Program-made: the position numbers and the translations under genes
DNA from: Tepidimonas alkaliphilus
GTDB taxonomy: Bacteria > Pseudomonadota > Gammaproteobacteria > Burkholderiales > Burkholderiaceae_C
Length of the DNA: 64,000 nucleotides
NCBI RefSeq assembly: GCF_007556595.1
Contig: NZ_VJNB01000002.1
Location: 186,001-250,000 of the forward strand
Reading direction: 5' to 3'
Shown here: in pieces, positions 1-7,969 of the stretch
Numbering within the stretch: position 1 is the stretch's first letter
Layout of the letters: every line of letters begins with the position of its first letter
Notes under the pieces: generated by a model
Seen by the model: the letters and a program-made list of their open reading frames with translations, nothing else
Database searches by the model: none
Told to the model about the DNA's origin: nothing

Positions 1-792
1 TCCGCGCAGAAGCTCCGGCTGCGACCACTGCCAGATCAGCCAGGTCAGTGCGCTCAATCCCCAACCGGCTACAGCGAGCCGCCGCCCCAAACGCGCCACC
101 CACTCACGCTCCTCAGAGGTTCGGTCGGATCGCGCCCCGACATACTGGGCGTACGCCAAAAGAAACACCCCCACCGCCGGCAACGACAAGCTGATCATGA
201 AAACAAATCGCGGCCAGTCAATAGCGTGCAAACGGCTGCCGCTGGTGTCCACGATTCCACCGGGGGCATACCACGACACCCAGTCCTGTGGGCGCAGCGC
301 CTGATAGGCCAAGGCATGCATGATGAGCCCATCCAGCACAAACAACGCCAAGGCCAGCCAAGCCCACATCACCACATGCCGGCGCGCCCCCTCTCGGTTG
401 GCGTAATAAAACACAAACCAAGCACAGTAGCCCACAATCAATGTGGCAATAAAAGCGATTACCCAGGCGCCTGATAAGACATTCGAGACGTACCATTGAG
501 GGTCATAAATCACCTGTGTGAACAGCAACGGAGCCACCCCGAGCACGATCAACAAGGACACCCCCACTTTGGCAACCTTGGTCATGGTCCATGACAGCCG
601 CAACCATGAATCTTGAGGACCTCGAGATCGGTGGAACGCCACAATGGCCACCCCAGCAGATCCCAAAGTAAGATGCACAAAAGCAATGTGCAGCGCCCAG
701 GTGATTACCATCAGTATTTGAAACAATACGGGAGGCGCCGGCAATCCAGCAGGATCGCGCAGCGCCTGCATGATCATTCCAGTGTCCATCAT
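1..792 (-). CDS. CydA-like membrane subunit of a cytochrome bd-type oxidase (partial, C-terminus off window)
   Basis: 264 codons are visible, reading off the left edge of the window. The protein is very hydrophobic with repeated membrane segments. Its first helix has the pattern A-L-H-I-A-F-V-H-L-T-L-G, which matches the N-terminal heme-ligand helix of CydA (the His before the conserved L-T-L-G). It is therefore a second CydA-like chain rather than a classical CydB. Its start lies 3 bases after the stop of the upstream oxidase gene and has a strong GGAGGAG ribosome site 7 bases before ATG at 792 (a second ATG follows at 789), so the two are translated together. The likely role is the partner subunit of a heterodimeric quinol or cytochrome c oxidase in the inner membrane. 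A divergent CydB remains possible because the C-terminus is missing. Confidence 0.72.
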   Translation of the reverse strand, partial: MMDTGMIMQALRDPAGLPAPPVLFQILMVITWALHIAFVHLTLGSAGVAIVAFHRSRGPQDSWLRLSWTMTKVAKVGVSLLIVLGVAPLLFTQVIYDPQWYVSNVLSGAWVIAFIATLIVGYCAWFVFYYANREGARRHVVMWAWLALALFVLDGLIMHALAYQALRPQDWVSWYAPGGIVDTSGSRLHAIDWPRFVFMISLSLPAVGVFLLAYAQYVGARSDRTSEEREWVARLGRRLAVAGWGLSALTWLIWQWSQPELLRG

Positions 793-795
793 GGG

Positions 796-2214
796 TCACT
801 CCTCCTGAGCCGAAGTCCATTGCGCCGAAACCTGGCGGCGCTGCTGCGCAATCAGCCGCTCTACGTTGTCACCACGGTTAACGGCAGCCAAATAATGCGC
901 CACGGCTCGCGCCTCTTCCTCGGGCAAATCAATACGCGGCATATAGGGCTGTGTGCCGTGCTTGAGCGGGCCCTGTAAAAAAGCCAAGATCAAATCCTCA
1001 TCAACAGCGCGGTGCAGTTTGTCCGGGATGTTACGCAGCGGCGCACCGGGCTCCAACGCGTGGCAATTGGCGCAAGCGATTTTAGTCAGCAGTTGACCAA
1101 CCTCCAGTCGATTTTGATCAGTCACGGTACGCAACCGCTCGGGCACAAAGGGGTGCAGCTTCAAATACCCGTGCTCAGCTAGACGATCCACTTCCGCTTC
1201 AATGCCCTTGCCGGGCACGTCGCGCGCAATCACCTGATTGCTGTAGATGTATTGCCCTGCCACATAGGGCTTGCGCATGGATTCGCGCATGCGCTCTTCG
1301 GGCCAGACCCCGACGATTGCCACAAAAAGAAACACCGCAGCCGCCAAGGAAGCATGAATGCGCTGCGGTTGCCACCACGCAAACAGCAACCACAACGTTG
1401 CCACCGCAAAAACGGCGACCATGCCTTGCGCATAGACGGGCTTGAGGTGCGCATGCAGCATCACGATGGCGTTTTGCGGCAGGGTCTGCAGATAGTAAAA
1501 AAACATCATCACTGCGAACAAGCCGCCCACCAGGCCTATGGGCGCCAAAAAGCGCACCACTTCGCGGCGCAACTCCAAATCCCGCATGCGACTGGCCACC
1601 ATCAGTCCGACCACCACCGCCATGACGAACATCGATCCGGTGCGAGTACCCAAATGAGCAAAGAAGTTTAAGTTGTAGAACGCGTCGTTGGTGGAGCCGG
1701 TCAGGTACCACCCGTCATGCCCGGGCCACATCATGAAAGAAAGGATCCCCACAATCAACAACATGGTCGCCCACGACGCCAGCGCAAACGACCAGGTCAG
1801 CTTCAAATGGGTTTTCGCATCCACTTTACCAATCAGGTAAACCAGCGCATAAACGCCGATCACCTCCACGGTGAAGTAAACCCATTCCGCCGCCCATACC
1901 CATACAAAGTTATGAATCAATCCACCAACACCGCGCGGACTGGCCACCGTGATGGCATACCAGATGCCGGGCCCAGTGATCGATCCAATAATGTAGGAAA
2001 AGACCAGCAAAAACATGCCGTACTTCTTGATGAACTCCATCCATTGCGGCTTGTTCTCGCGGTAGGCTTTGGTTTCGAGCAAGGCGAACAAAAAGGAGGC
2101 TCCCACCGAGGTGTGGGAAGCCACCACATGGATCACACCAATGATCCCCATCACCCAAGCCGTGCCTATACCAGGCACATACCAGGTTGGGTAAAAGCCA
2201 AGAATTTCCATCAT
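796..2214 (-). CDS. cydA: Cytochrome bd-like oxidase subunit I with C-terminal heme c domain
   Basis: About 472 residues. Residues 1-330 form a membrane domain of the CydA family. His residues near the start (G-V-I-H and A-S-H-T-S-V-G) sit where the heme-ligand helix is, F-F-A-H-L-G-T-R-T-G matches the second heme-ligand region, and two Glu lie in A-E-W-V-Y-F-T-V-E-V-I. The long Q-loop and the G-R-Q-P-W motif of classical CydA are absent. A soluble tail carries C-A-N-C-H near residue 381 and a possible Met ligand in Y-M-P near 425, so it is a mono-heme c domain. The start is taken at 2214, where GGAG precedes two tandem ATG codons. It heads an operon with the CydA-like gene downstream. It resembles heme c-bearing members of the cytochrome bd superfamily; the electron donor is unknown. 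Confidence 0.85.
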   Translation of the reverse strand: MMEILGFYPTWYVPGIGTAWVMGIIGVIHVVASHTSVGASFLFALLETKAYRENKPQWMEFIKKYGMFLLVFSYIIGSITGPGIWYAITVASPRGVGGLIHNFVWVWAAEWVYFTVEVIGVYALVYLIGKVDAKTHLKLTWSFALASWATMLLIVGILSFMMWPGHDGWYLTGSTNDAFYNLNFFAHLGTRTGSMFVMAVVVGLMVASRMRDLELRREVVRFLAPIGLVGGLFAVMMFFYYLQTLPQNAIVMLHAHLKPVYAQGMVAVFAVATLWLLFAWWQPQRIHASLAAAVFLFVAIVGVWPEERMRESMRKPYVAGQYIYSNQVIARDVPGKGIEAEVDRLAEHGYLKLHPFVPERLRTVTDQNRLEVGQLLTKIACANCHALEPGAPLRNIPDKLHRAVDEDLILAFLQGPLKHGTQPYMPRIDLPEEEARAVAHYLAAVNRGDNVERLIAQQRRQVSAQWTSAQEE

Positions 2215-2473
2215 GCACTCCGCCAAGAATTCGTGTGGGCCGATCCGCCTTGCGCATCGGCTTGCGCGCGACGCGTTCGATCGCGTTCAGATCCGCTACG
2301 AGCAACGTCGTCGAGATGTCGTTGGAGCCAGCGTTGTGGCGCGTGGCGTCTGCCATGCCAAAGACGGGCGCCCGATACGGCCTCTTGCGGCCGCAGCCGA
2401 CCCCTACGGCTTTTCAACGAGACCATGCGCCCCGTCCGCAGCCGTCTTTTCGCTCGAAAAAAAGAAAGGGCTG
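2215..2473 (-). other. 259-base gap upstream of cydA
   Basis: No convincing gene lies here. Open frames on the minus strand run into the cydA coding frame out of phase and show no recognisable family. A hairpin at 2239-2261 (GCCGAT, 11-base loop, ATCGGC) would lie in the cydA leader about 25 bases before the ribosome site. Role unknown. Confidence 0.4.
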
Positions 2474-2884
2474 TCAAAACCGCCGTGGAGGCGCACGACT
2501 CCACCACGACCCCGGGCGCGCATCGATCCACGGCAAGCCCATCTGGCGCACCGCAATCGGCCCGCCGCAAACGTCCCATAGCGGCGCCAATACCAGCGCC
2601 GGATCAACCGGCAACGCTGGCCAACGCCAGGGCAGCAAGCAATAGCCACATGCGGGCTCGTGGGGATCGGGTGCGTTTTGAGAAGTCGAATCTGGCGCCT
2701 CGGCGGGCAAAAGCATCCAGCGCGTCCCTTGTGCGGAACAGACTTCCGCCCACACGCCGCGCTGCAACTGCAACCAACGCGACACGCTGGGTGCGATGGC
2801 AGCCCACAGCATGACACCCACCAACCCCCAAAGAAGGGTTGAGCGCCAGCGTGGAGAAACGCCCCGCAAGACGGCCCAGTCCAT
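2474..2884 (-). CDS. DUF2946 family protein
   Basis: 136 residues. An N-terminal hydrophobic segment (about residues 15-38) looks like a signal anchor. It is followed by W-A-E-V-C-S-A-Q-G near residue 48 and C-G-Y-C-L near residue 80, the paired cysteine signatures typical of DUF2946. The biochemical function of the family is not known; members often sit near metal or copper-related genes, so the cysteines may bind a metal, which is inference. It lies upstream of the heme c-bearing cydA on the same strand with a 259-base gap, so co-transcription is possible but not shown. No ribosome site is visible before ATG 2884, and a promoter-like AT-rich stretch ends only a few bases upstream, so the message may be nearly leaderless. 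Confidence 0.7.
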   Translation of the reverse strand: MDWAVLRGVSPRWRSTLLWGLVGVMLWAAIAPSVSRWLQLQRGVWAEVCSAQGTRWMLLPAEAPDSTSQNAPDPHEPACGYCLLPWRWPALPVDPALVLAPLWDVCGGPIAVRQMGLPWIDARPGSWWSRAPPRRF

Positions 2885-2955
2885 TGATTGATAAATATCA
2901 AGATATGATTATCTATTGTAAAAAGCAACAACAAAAGGCCCTTACTAGGGAGAAC
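2885..2955. promoter_or_regulatory. AT-rich divergent promoter region
   Basis: The stretch between DUF2946 (minus) and the histidine kinase (plus) is far more AT-rich than its surroundings. On the minus strand TTTACA and GATATT are 17 bases apart and end about 9 bases before the DUF2946 ATG. A close inverted repeat ATATC-AA-GATAT lies in the spacer, and GATAA...TTATC arms enclose it. These could be a repressor or activator site. Confidence 0.45.
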
Positions 2956-3042
2956 CCTTAGGCATGGGTCTCACGCGTGGCCCGATTCAAGCCTGGCTCG
3001 GACTTGCAACCCAAGTCATTGCGGTTTGCTAAAGTTAACTTC

Positions 3043-4737
3043 ATGCAGTCGCTGCCGCGCGATCCTTGGCCATCGCAACTGCCTCCGGCGTTCTTCGCAG
3101 CGCTGCCGCCGCAGCCTCAACCGGAGGTCTTAGACGAGCCCGAGCGCGCCGCATGGCGGTTGCTGCTGGGTCTGCCTGAAGCAGTGCTGATCTTGGACGC
3201 GCAACTGCGGGTGCAGGCCGCCAACCCTGCCGCGCAGGCGTTGCTGCGTCCGCCCCTCACGCCGCAGGCGGCGCGCACCCGCCTGTGGCACGACGCGCTG
3301 CAAGACGGTTGGCTGCAAGCGTTGTGGCCGTGGGCGGCCTCCGCGCTGCGGGGCGAGCGCGCGGAATGGGTCTTGCCCGACCCTGGCGGCGACGCCACCC
3401 GCCAATGGAACGTGCGGCTGGAGCCCGACCGGCTGCACGGCCGCGTGGTTGGATTGCTGTTGCTGGCGCGCGCGCAGGCCGCCGCCGCGCCACGGGATGC
3501 CCAGCTCGCCAACCCCTTGACGCCCCCCTCGCTGCGCGCTCCCCAGCACGCTCCACCGCTGCCTCTGGCTCGCTGGATCGCATGGGCCGATGGACTGCGG
3601 GAGGCGGCCATTTTTTTTCTCGACGCCCACGGAGCGATCTGCGAATGGCCCGCCAGCGCCGAGCGGCTGCTGGGCTACCCAGCGCAGGCGGTGCTGGGCA
3701 CCCCAGGCCCCGACGGCGACGATGCGCCGCACCCCTTGCCAGCCGACACGCCACAGGCCCTGGAACGCGCCGCACTGCTGGGGCAAAGCGAATCGATGGG
3801 CTGGCTGCGCCGCTACGACGGTTCGCGGCTGTGGGCGCAAGTGGTCTTTACGGCGTTGAGCGACACTGACGGGCAGCCTTTGGGTACCGCCTGCCTGGTG
3901 CGCGACATGACCGAAGTGCGTCGGCTGGAGGAGTTGCTGCGCGAGCTCAACCAAGCGCTGGAGCGCAAAGTGCAGCAGCGCACGCAGGCGCTGCAGGCGG
4001 CGGTGGAGGACTTGGAGGCGTTCGCCTCTTCCGTCTCCCACGACCTGCGCGCGCCGCTGCGCCACATCACCAGCTACGTGCAGCTGCTGCGCGAGGATCT
4101 GGGCGCGCCGCCGACCCCGGAGGTGGCCGAGGATCTGCGCACGATCGAGAACGCCGCCGCCCATATGGGCCGGCTGATCGAGGGCTTGCTGGCGTTTGCG
4201 CGCACCGGCCATGCTGCGCTGCAGTGGCAACCAGTGGACATGCTCAGCCTGCTGCGCGCCAGCCTCAACCGCGTGCTGCACGACCCCGCGCTGCAGCGCC
4301 CGGAAGATGAAATCGAGTTGCGCCTGCCGGCGGCGCTGCCTGCCGTCCACGGCGACCCGCTGCTGCTGGCGCGGGTGTGGGACAACCTGCTGGCCAACGC
4401 CTTGAAATATTCGCGCCCGCGCCACCCCGCCGTCATCGAAGTCGGCGGCGAACTTCAACGCCGTCCTGACGGCACTCCATTGGCGGTGTTTTGGGTGCGG
4501 GATAACGGCGTGGGCTTTGATCCGGCGCAGGCCGAGCGGCTGTTTGGCATGTTTCAGCGCCTGCACCGCGCGCAGGACTTCGACGGCACCGGCATCGGCT
4601 TGGCGCTGGCGCGACGCATCGTCGAGCGCCACGGCGGCTGGATTCAAGCCGAAGGCCGGCCCGACGCCGGCGCCACTTTCACCTTCGCTTTGCCGTCGCT
4701 GGACGACACGGCCCCCGCCGGCGGGGACGAGCCGTGA
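3043..4737 (+). CDS. PAS-domain sensor histidine kinase (phytochrome-like kinase core)
   Basis: 564 residues from ATG 3043; a GTG at 2977 would add 22 residues and neither start has a strong ribosome site. Two PAS-like regions (about residues 30-110 and 190-300) precede a coiled linker with many Gln/Arg, then a HisKA domain with H-D-L-R-A-P-L-R-H (phospho-acceptor His near residue 335), and an HATPase domain with N-N-L-L-A-N-A-L-K (N box), D-N-G-V-G-F-D (G1) and G-T-G-I-G-L-A-L-A (G2). No membrane segment is evident, so it is probably a cytoplasmic sensor. No response regulator gene lies beside it, so it is an orphan kinase here. The signal is unknown. It stops 15 bases before a broken ornithine cyclodeaminase remnant, suggesting the region was rearranged. 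Confidence 0.82.
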   Translation: MQSLPRDPWPSQLPPAFFAALPPQPQPEVLDEPERAAWRLLLGLPEAVLILDAQLRVQAANPAAQALLRPPLTPQAARTRLWHDALQDGWLQALWPWAASALRGERAEWVLPDPGGDATRQWNVRLEPDRLHGRVVGLLLLARAQAAAAPRDAQLANPLTPPSLRAPQHAPPLPLARWIAWADGLREAAIFFLDAHGAICEWPASAERLLGYPAQAVLGTPGPDGDDAPHPLPADTPQALERAALLGQSESMGWLRRYDGSRLWAQVVFTALSDTDGQPLGTACLVRDMTEVRRLEELLRELNQALERKVQQRTQALQAAVEDLEAFASSVSHDLRAPLRHITSYVQLLREDLGAPPTPEVAEDLRTIENAAAHMGRLIEGLLAFARTGHAALQWQPVDMLSLLRASLNRVLHDPALQRPEDEIELRLPAALPAVHGDPLLLARVWDNLLANALKYSRPRHPAVIEVGGELQRRPDGTPLAVFWVRDNGVGFDPAQAERLFGMFQRLHRAQDFDGTGIGLALARRIVERHGGWIQAEGRPDAGATFTFALPSLDDTAPAGGDEP

Positions 4738-4752
4738 CCGCAGCAGTGCTCG

Positions 4753-5079
4753 ATGCGGCCGCCACGCCCCGACGCCTTCGTCGCCGCGGTCGGCGCCTTC
4801 ACCCCGCGCATGGTGGAATGGGCGCCAGACGTCTGCCGGCATCTAGCCGCCACCGGTACGCTGGTGATAGACACCCGCGATGCCGACCACGAGGCCGGCG
4901 ATCTGCTGCAGGCGGGCCTTGACGTGGCAGCCCTGCCGACGCTGGCGGATGTGGTGCGCGACACGCCAGCGTGGCAACGCGCCCGCCGCGCTGGCGGATC
5001 GGTGTTCTTCAAAAGCTGCGGCTGGGCCGGCTGGGACTTGGCCGCGGCCCGCTGCGCGCTGGCGCGGGCGCCCCTTTGA
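4753..5079 (+). pseudogene. C-terminal remnant of an ornithine cyclodeaminase / mu-crystallin family gene
   Basis: About 100 residues match only the last third of this NAD(P)-dependent family, including V-G-A-F-T-P-R-M-V-E, the T-R-D-A-D-H-E-A-G-D motif and the closing F-K-S-C-G segment. Complete members are about 310-330 residues, with a substrate-binding N-terminal domain and a Rossmann fold; both are missing here, because the histidine kinase gene ends 15 bases upstream. No good ribosome site is seen. Relatives reduce delta-1-pyrroline-2-carboxylate or deaminate ornithine, and they often sit next to RidA genes, as this one does. I read it as a truncated, non-functional gene; an expressed small protein cannot be excluded. 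Confidence 0.75.
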
Positions 5080-5113
5080 CCTTTTGCGCCGCTTTTCCAA
5101 GGAGATCATTTCG

Positions 5114-5458
5114 ATGGTGCAACGCTTCGATGTCGGCCCCCGTTTGTCGGAAATGGCCATCCACCACGGCACGGTTTATCTGGCGGGCCAGGTGCCCGAG
5201 GACGCGACGCAGGATATCGAAGGACAAACGCGCCAGGTGCTGGCGGCCATCGACGCGCTGCTGGCCCGTGCCGGCACCGACAAAAGCAAGTTGTTGATGG
5301 TGCAGATTTATCTGGCCGACATGGCCGATTACGACGGCATGAACCGCGCCTGGGACGCTTGGGTGCCCGCCGGGCACACCCCTCCTCGCGCCACCGTGCA
5401 GGCCCGGCTGGCCCGGCCAGAGTGGAAAGTGGAAATCGTGGCCACGGCGGCGCTGTAG
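5114..5458 (+). CDS. RidA family reactive imine/enamine deaminase
   Basis: 114 residues starting at ATG 5114, ten bases after an AAGGAG ribosome site. The sequence has the small RidA/YjgF fold signatures: V-Y-L-A-G-Q-V-P near residue 20, the central L-A-R-A-G-T-D-K-S-K-L segment, and P-P-R-A-T-V-Q-A-R-L near residue 92, whose Arg holds substrate carboxylates in the family. RidA proteins hydrolyse 2-aminoacrylate and related imines made by PLP enzymes or by amino-acid oxidation. The position behind an ornithine cyclodeaminase remnant is a recurrent pairing in proteobacteria, because the partner also handles cyclic imino acids. With the partner broken, this copy must act alone or on other imines. 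Confidence 0.9.
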   Translation: MVQRFDVGPRLSEMAIHHGTVYLAGQVPEDATQDIEGQTRQVLAAIDALLARAGTDKSKLLMVQIYLADMADYDGMNRAWDAWVPAGHTPPRATVQARLARPEWKVEIVATAAL

Positions 5459-5517
5459 CCTGCGCCACACGACAGCGCCGCCGCCGTCACCGATCAGGTC
5501 GAGCGACCGTGGCCCGA

Positions 5518-7365
5518 TCAGGATGAAGGGCCAGGATCCAGCTCGACCTCCACCCAACCGCGCACGCTGTTGAGCCACGCCCACGCCTGCACGCGCGGCA
5601 CGTCATCCAGCGTCAGCACCCGCTCCTGCAGCCGCCCTTGGCGCAGCAGCTGCGCGCGCATGACGCCGGGCAACAGCCCGCAGCGCACCGGCGGCGTCAC
5701 CCACACCCCATCGAGCCGCGCGGCGATGTTGGCCAGCGTGCCCTCAGTCAGCTCGCCGCGCTCGTTGTAGAGCAGCACATCCACGTACCCGGGCGGCGCG
5801 CGATGCGCCTCGTAATGCTGGCGCAGCGTGGTCTTGTGACGCACCAACAACGCATCGGCCACCTGCAGCGGCGCGCGGGCCAGCGTGACGCGCGCCGGGT
5901 GCGGCCACGGCGCCAGCGGCGCCGCTTCAGCCTGCACTTGACCGGCGCGATTGAGCCGCACGCGCACCTTGTGCACGCCGCTGGGGCGCTGCCGTGCCAA
6001 GGTCGCCACCGCTTGCAGCCAGCGCCGTCGCACCGCCCGCACCTGCCGCTCAGCCCATGGCCAGCCAAACGCCAGCGCCGCCGCCCAGGTGCGCCGCCAG
6101 TGGGCCCGCCAGCGCAGCGGGCGGCCCTCTTGCAACCGCAGCGATTCCAGCAATTCAAACGGCTGGGCCGCTCGGTGCAGCAGCTGCGTTTTGGCCTCCC
6201 ATTCGCGCAATTCCGCTTCGGGATCCGAATCCCAGGTCACCCCGCTGCCCACGCCGTAGCTCACCCAGGCGCGTTGCGGCGAGCCGTGCAGCGCCAAGGT
6301 GCGAATTGGCACGTTGAGCGTGACGCGTCCTCCGGGCTGCATCAACCCCAGCGCGCCGCAATAGACGCCGCGCGGGTCGCGCTCCAGCTCGCCGATCAGC
6401 CGCATCGCCTCCCCTTTGGGCGCGCCGGTCACCGAGCCGCATGGAAAGACCGCCGCCATCAACTCCGACAGCCGCAGCCCGGCCCGCGCCTCAGCCTGCA
6501 CGGTGCTGGTCATCTGCCACACCGTCGGCAGCGCCTGCAAGGCCAACAATTCGGTGACGCGCACGCTGCCGGTGCGGGCCACCCGGCCCAAATCGTTGCG
6601 CAGCAGATCGACGATCATGATGTTTTCGGCGCGCTCCTTGGGGTCGTCGCGCAGCCGCTGGGCGGCGGCCCGGTCGGCCTGCGGGTCGGGCTGGCGCGGC
6701 GCGGTGCCCTTCATCGGCTGCGCCGTCAGCGTCGAGCCGTGCCAATCGACAAAAAGTTCCGGCGACAGGCTCAGCAGCGCCCATGGCTGCACCGCCAGCG
6801 GCGCAGCCTCCAGCAGCATGGCGTAGCCGCCCGGCTGCGCATCGCGCAGACGGTCAAACCAGGCGCGCAGCGCCAACGGGGTTTGCGCCGGGTCGTCCGC
6901 GCACCACGACGCGCGCCGCCGTTCGGTCAGGTTGACTTGATAGCACACCCCTTGCTCGATGCGCTGACGAATGGTGGCCAGAGCCACGCGCGCCTGATCA
7001 GCCGTCCACGGGCGCTGCCACGAGTCCAGCCGCCAGCCCGCCTCGAAGCTGTGGGCCTGCGGCGCCCAAGGCTGCGCATCCGCGTAGGCTGCCCACAGCG
7101 CGTAGGCTGAGCCCGGCGGCAACGCGCGCCATGGCAAGCGAGGCCACCAGGCTTGTGCAGCCTCGTAAGCCACCCAGCCGACGCACCACAGCCCGCCACA
7201 GGCCGCGGCGTGCACCTCATCCAGCAAAGCCGGCACTTCCGCCGGCGTGCGCGCCACCCACACGCGCACCGGCTGCTGCAGATGCCAACGCCAGCGCGGC
7301 CCGGCGGGCTGCAGGGGATCGGCAAAATCAACCCACGCTTGCACCGTCATGCCCGCGGGCCTCAC
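5518..7365 (-). CDS. pabB: Aminodeoxychorismate synthase component I fused to 4-amino-4-deoxychorismate lyase-like domain
   Basis: 615 residues. Residues about 1-385 are a chorismate-binding domain, with P-M-K-G-T near residue 225 (the nucleophilic Lys region typical of PabB), C-G-S-V-T-G-A-P-K near 310 and Y-G-V-G-S-G-V near 370. Residues about 400-615 form a class IV PLP aminotransferase-like domain resembling PabC, with R-H-K-T-T and E-G-T-L-A-N-I. Together they would convert chorismate plus amide nitrogen to 4-amino-4-deoxychorismate and then to 4-aminobenzoate for folate. The GTG at 7365 overlaps the stop of the regulator gene as GTGA; ATG 7350 is an alternative start. The PabA glutaminase partner is not in the window. 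Confidence 0.88.
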   Translation of the reverse strand: MRPAGMTVQAWVDFADPLQPAGPRWRWHLQQPVRVWVARTPAEVPALLDEVHAAACGGLWCVGWVAYEAAQAWWPRLPWRALPPGSAYALWAAYADAQPWAPQAHSFEAGWRLDSWQRPWTADQARVALATIRQRIEQGVCYQVNLTERRRASWCADDPAQTPLALRAWFDRLRDAQPGGYAMLLEAAPLAVQPWALLSLSPELFVDWHGSTLTAQPMKGTAPRQPDPQADRAAAQRLRDDPKERAENIMIVDLLRNDLGRVARTGSVRVTELLALQALPTVWQMTSTVQAEARAGLRLSELMAAVFPCGSVTGAPKGEAMRLIGELERDPRGVYCGALGLMQPGGRVTLNVPIRTLALHGSPQRAWVSYGVGSGVTWDSDPEAELREWEAKTQLLHRAAQPFELLESLRLQEGRPLRWRAHWRRTWAAALAFGWPWAERQVRAVRRRWLQAVATLARQRPSGVHKVRVRLNRAGQVQAEAAPLAPWPHPARVTLARAPLQVADALLVRHKTTLRQHYEAHRAPPGYVDVLLYNERGELTEGTLANIAARLDGVWVTPPVRCGLLPGVMRAQLLRQGRLQERVLTLDDVPRVQAWAWLNSVRGWVEVELDPGPSS

Positions 7366-7865
7366 ACGTGGGGCAGCGGCAGGCGCTGCTCATGCTTGAC
7401 TTCTTCCATCACCGCATACGTTCGGGTCTCGCGCACGCCAGGCAGTTGCCACAGCACGTCGCCCGCAAAGCGGCGGTAATCGGCCATGTCGGCCACGCGC
7501 GTCTTGAGCAGGTAGTCAAAACCGCCAGCCACCATGTGGCACTCCAGTACCTGCGGCGCGGCCTGCACCGCAGCCTTGAAATGCTCAAACACGTTGGGCG
7601 TGGTGCGATCCAACAACACCTCCACGAACACCAGCAAGCCCGCGCCCAGCTTGGCCGGGTTGAGCCGCGCTTCATACCCGAGGATCACGCCGTCGCGCAC
7701 CAGCCGCTGCACCCGCGCCAGCGCCGCCGCCGGCGACAAACCCACGGTCTGCGCCAGCCGCTGGTTGGTGATGCGACCGTCGCGCTGCAGCACGTCCAGG
7801 ATGCGCAGATCCAAGCGGTCGAGACCCGGCGGCAAAGCCAAAGAAGATTTGGATAAACCCGACAT
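7362..7865 (-). CDS. Lrp/AsnC family transcriptional regulator
   Basis: 167 residues from ATG 7865. An N-terminal winged helix-turn-helix (about residues 12-70, L-D-R-L-D-L-R-I-L and Q-R-L-A-Q-T-V-G-L-S) is followed by an RAM/AsnC ligand-binding domain (about 75-155, ending in T-R-T-Y-A-V-M-E-E-V). Such proteins form octamers or dimers and respond to amino acids. The gene is divergent from putA across a 104-base AT-rich gap. Lrp-type regulators encoded beside putA commonly activate it in response to proline, so this is probably the proline-responsive activator, which is inference. Its last codon overlaps the GTG of the pabB-pabC gene, so the two are probably co-translated. Confidence 0.88.
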   Translation of the reverse strand: MSGLSKSSLALPPGLDRLDLRILDVLQRDGRITNQRLAQTVGLSPAAALARVQRLVRDGVILGYEARLNPAKLGAGLLVFVEVLLDRTTPNVFEHFKAAVQAAPQVLECHMVAGGFDYLLKTRVADMADYRRFAGDVLWQLPGVRETRTYAVMEEVKHEQRLPLPHV

Positions 7866-7969
7866 CAATCAGCATCCAATTTCACCAAAATCCACAAAAA
7901 ACAAATCCTATTTAGCCGCAAACCCAGCAGACTAGCGCCAAGTTTAACGCTGCGTTTCTGCTTGCACCC
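7866..7969. promoter_or_regulatory. Divergent lrp-putA promoter region
   Basis: This 104-base gap separates the Lrp-type regulator and putA. It holds phased A/T runs (7878-7915) in an otherwise GC-rich area, the kind of bendable DNA that Lrp proteins bind. No single strong -10/-35 pair stands out. Confidence 0.4.

Noticed and set aside
2187-2645. Plus-strand open frames across the cydA leader
   Set aside because: No ribosome site, no family resemblance and low-complexity composition; they overlap well-supported minus-strand genes.
2885-2930. The cyd-upstream AT-rich repeats as a third copy of the sox motif
   Set aside because: The GATA half sites are present, but the 10-base spacing is not; the arms are 2 or 14 bases apart.
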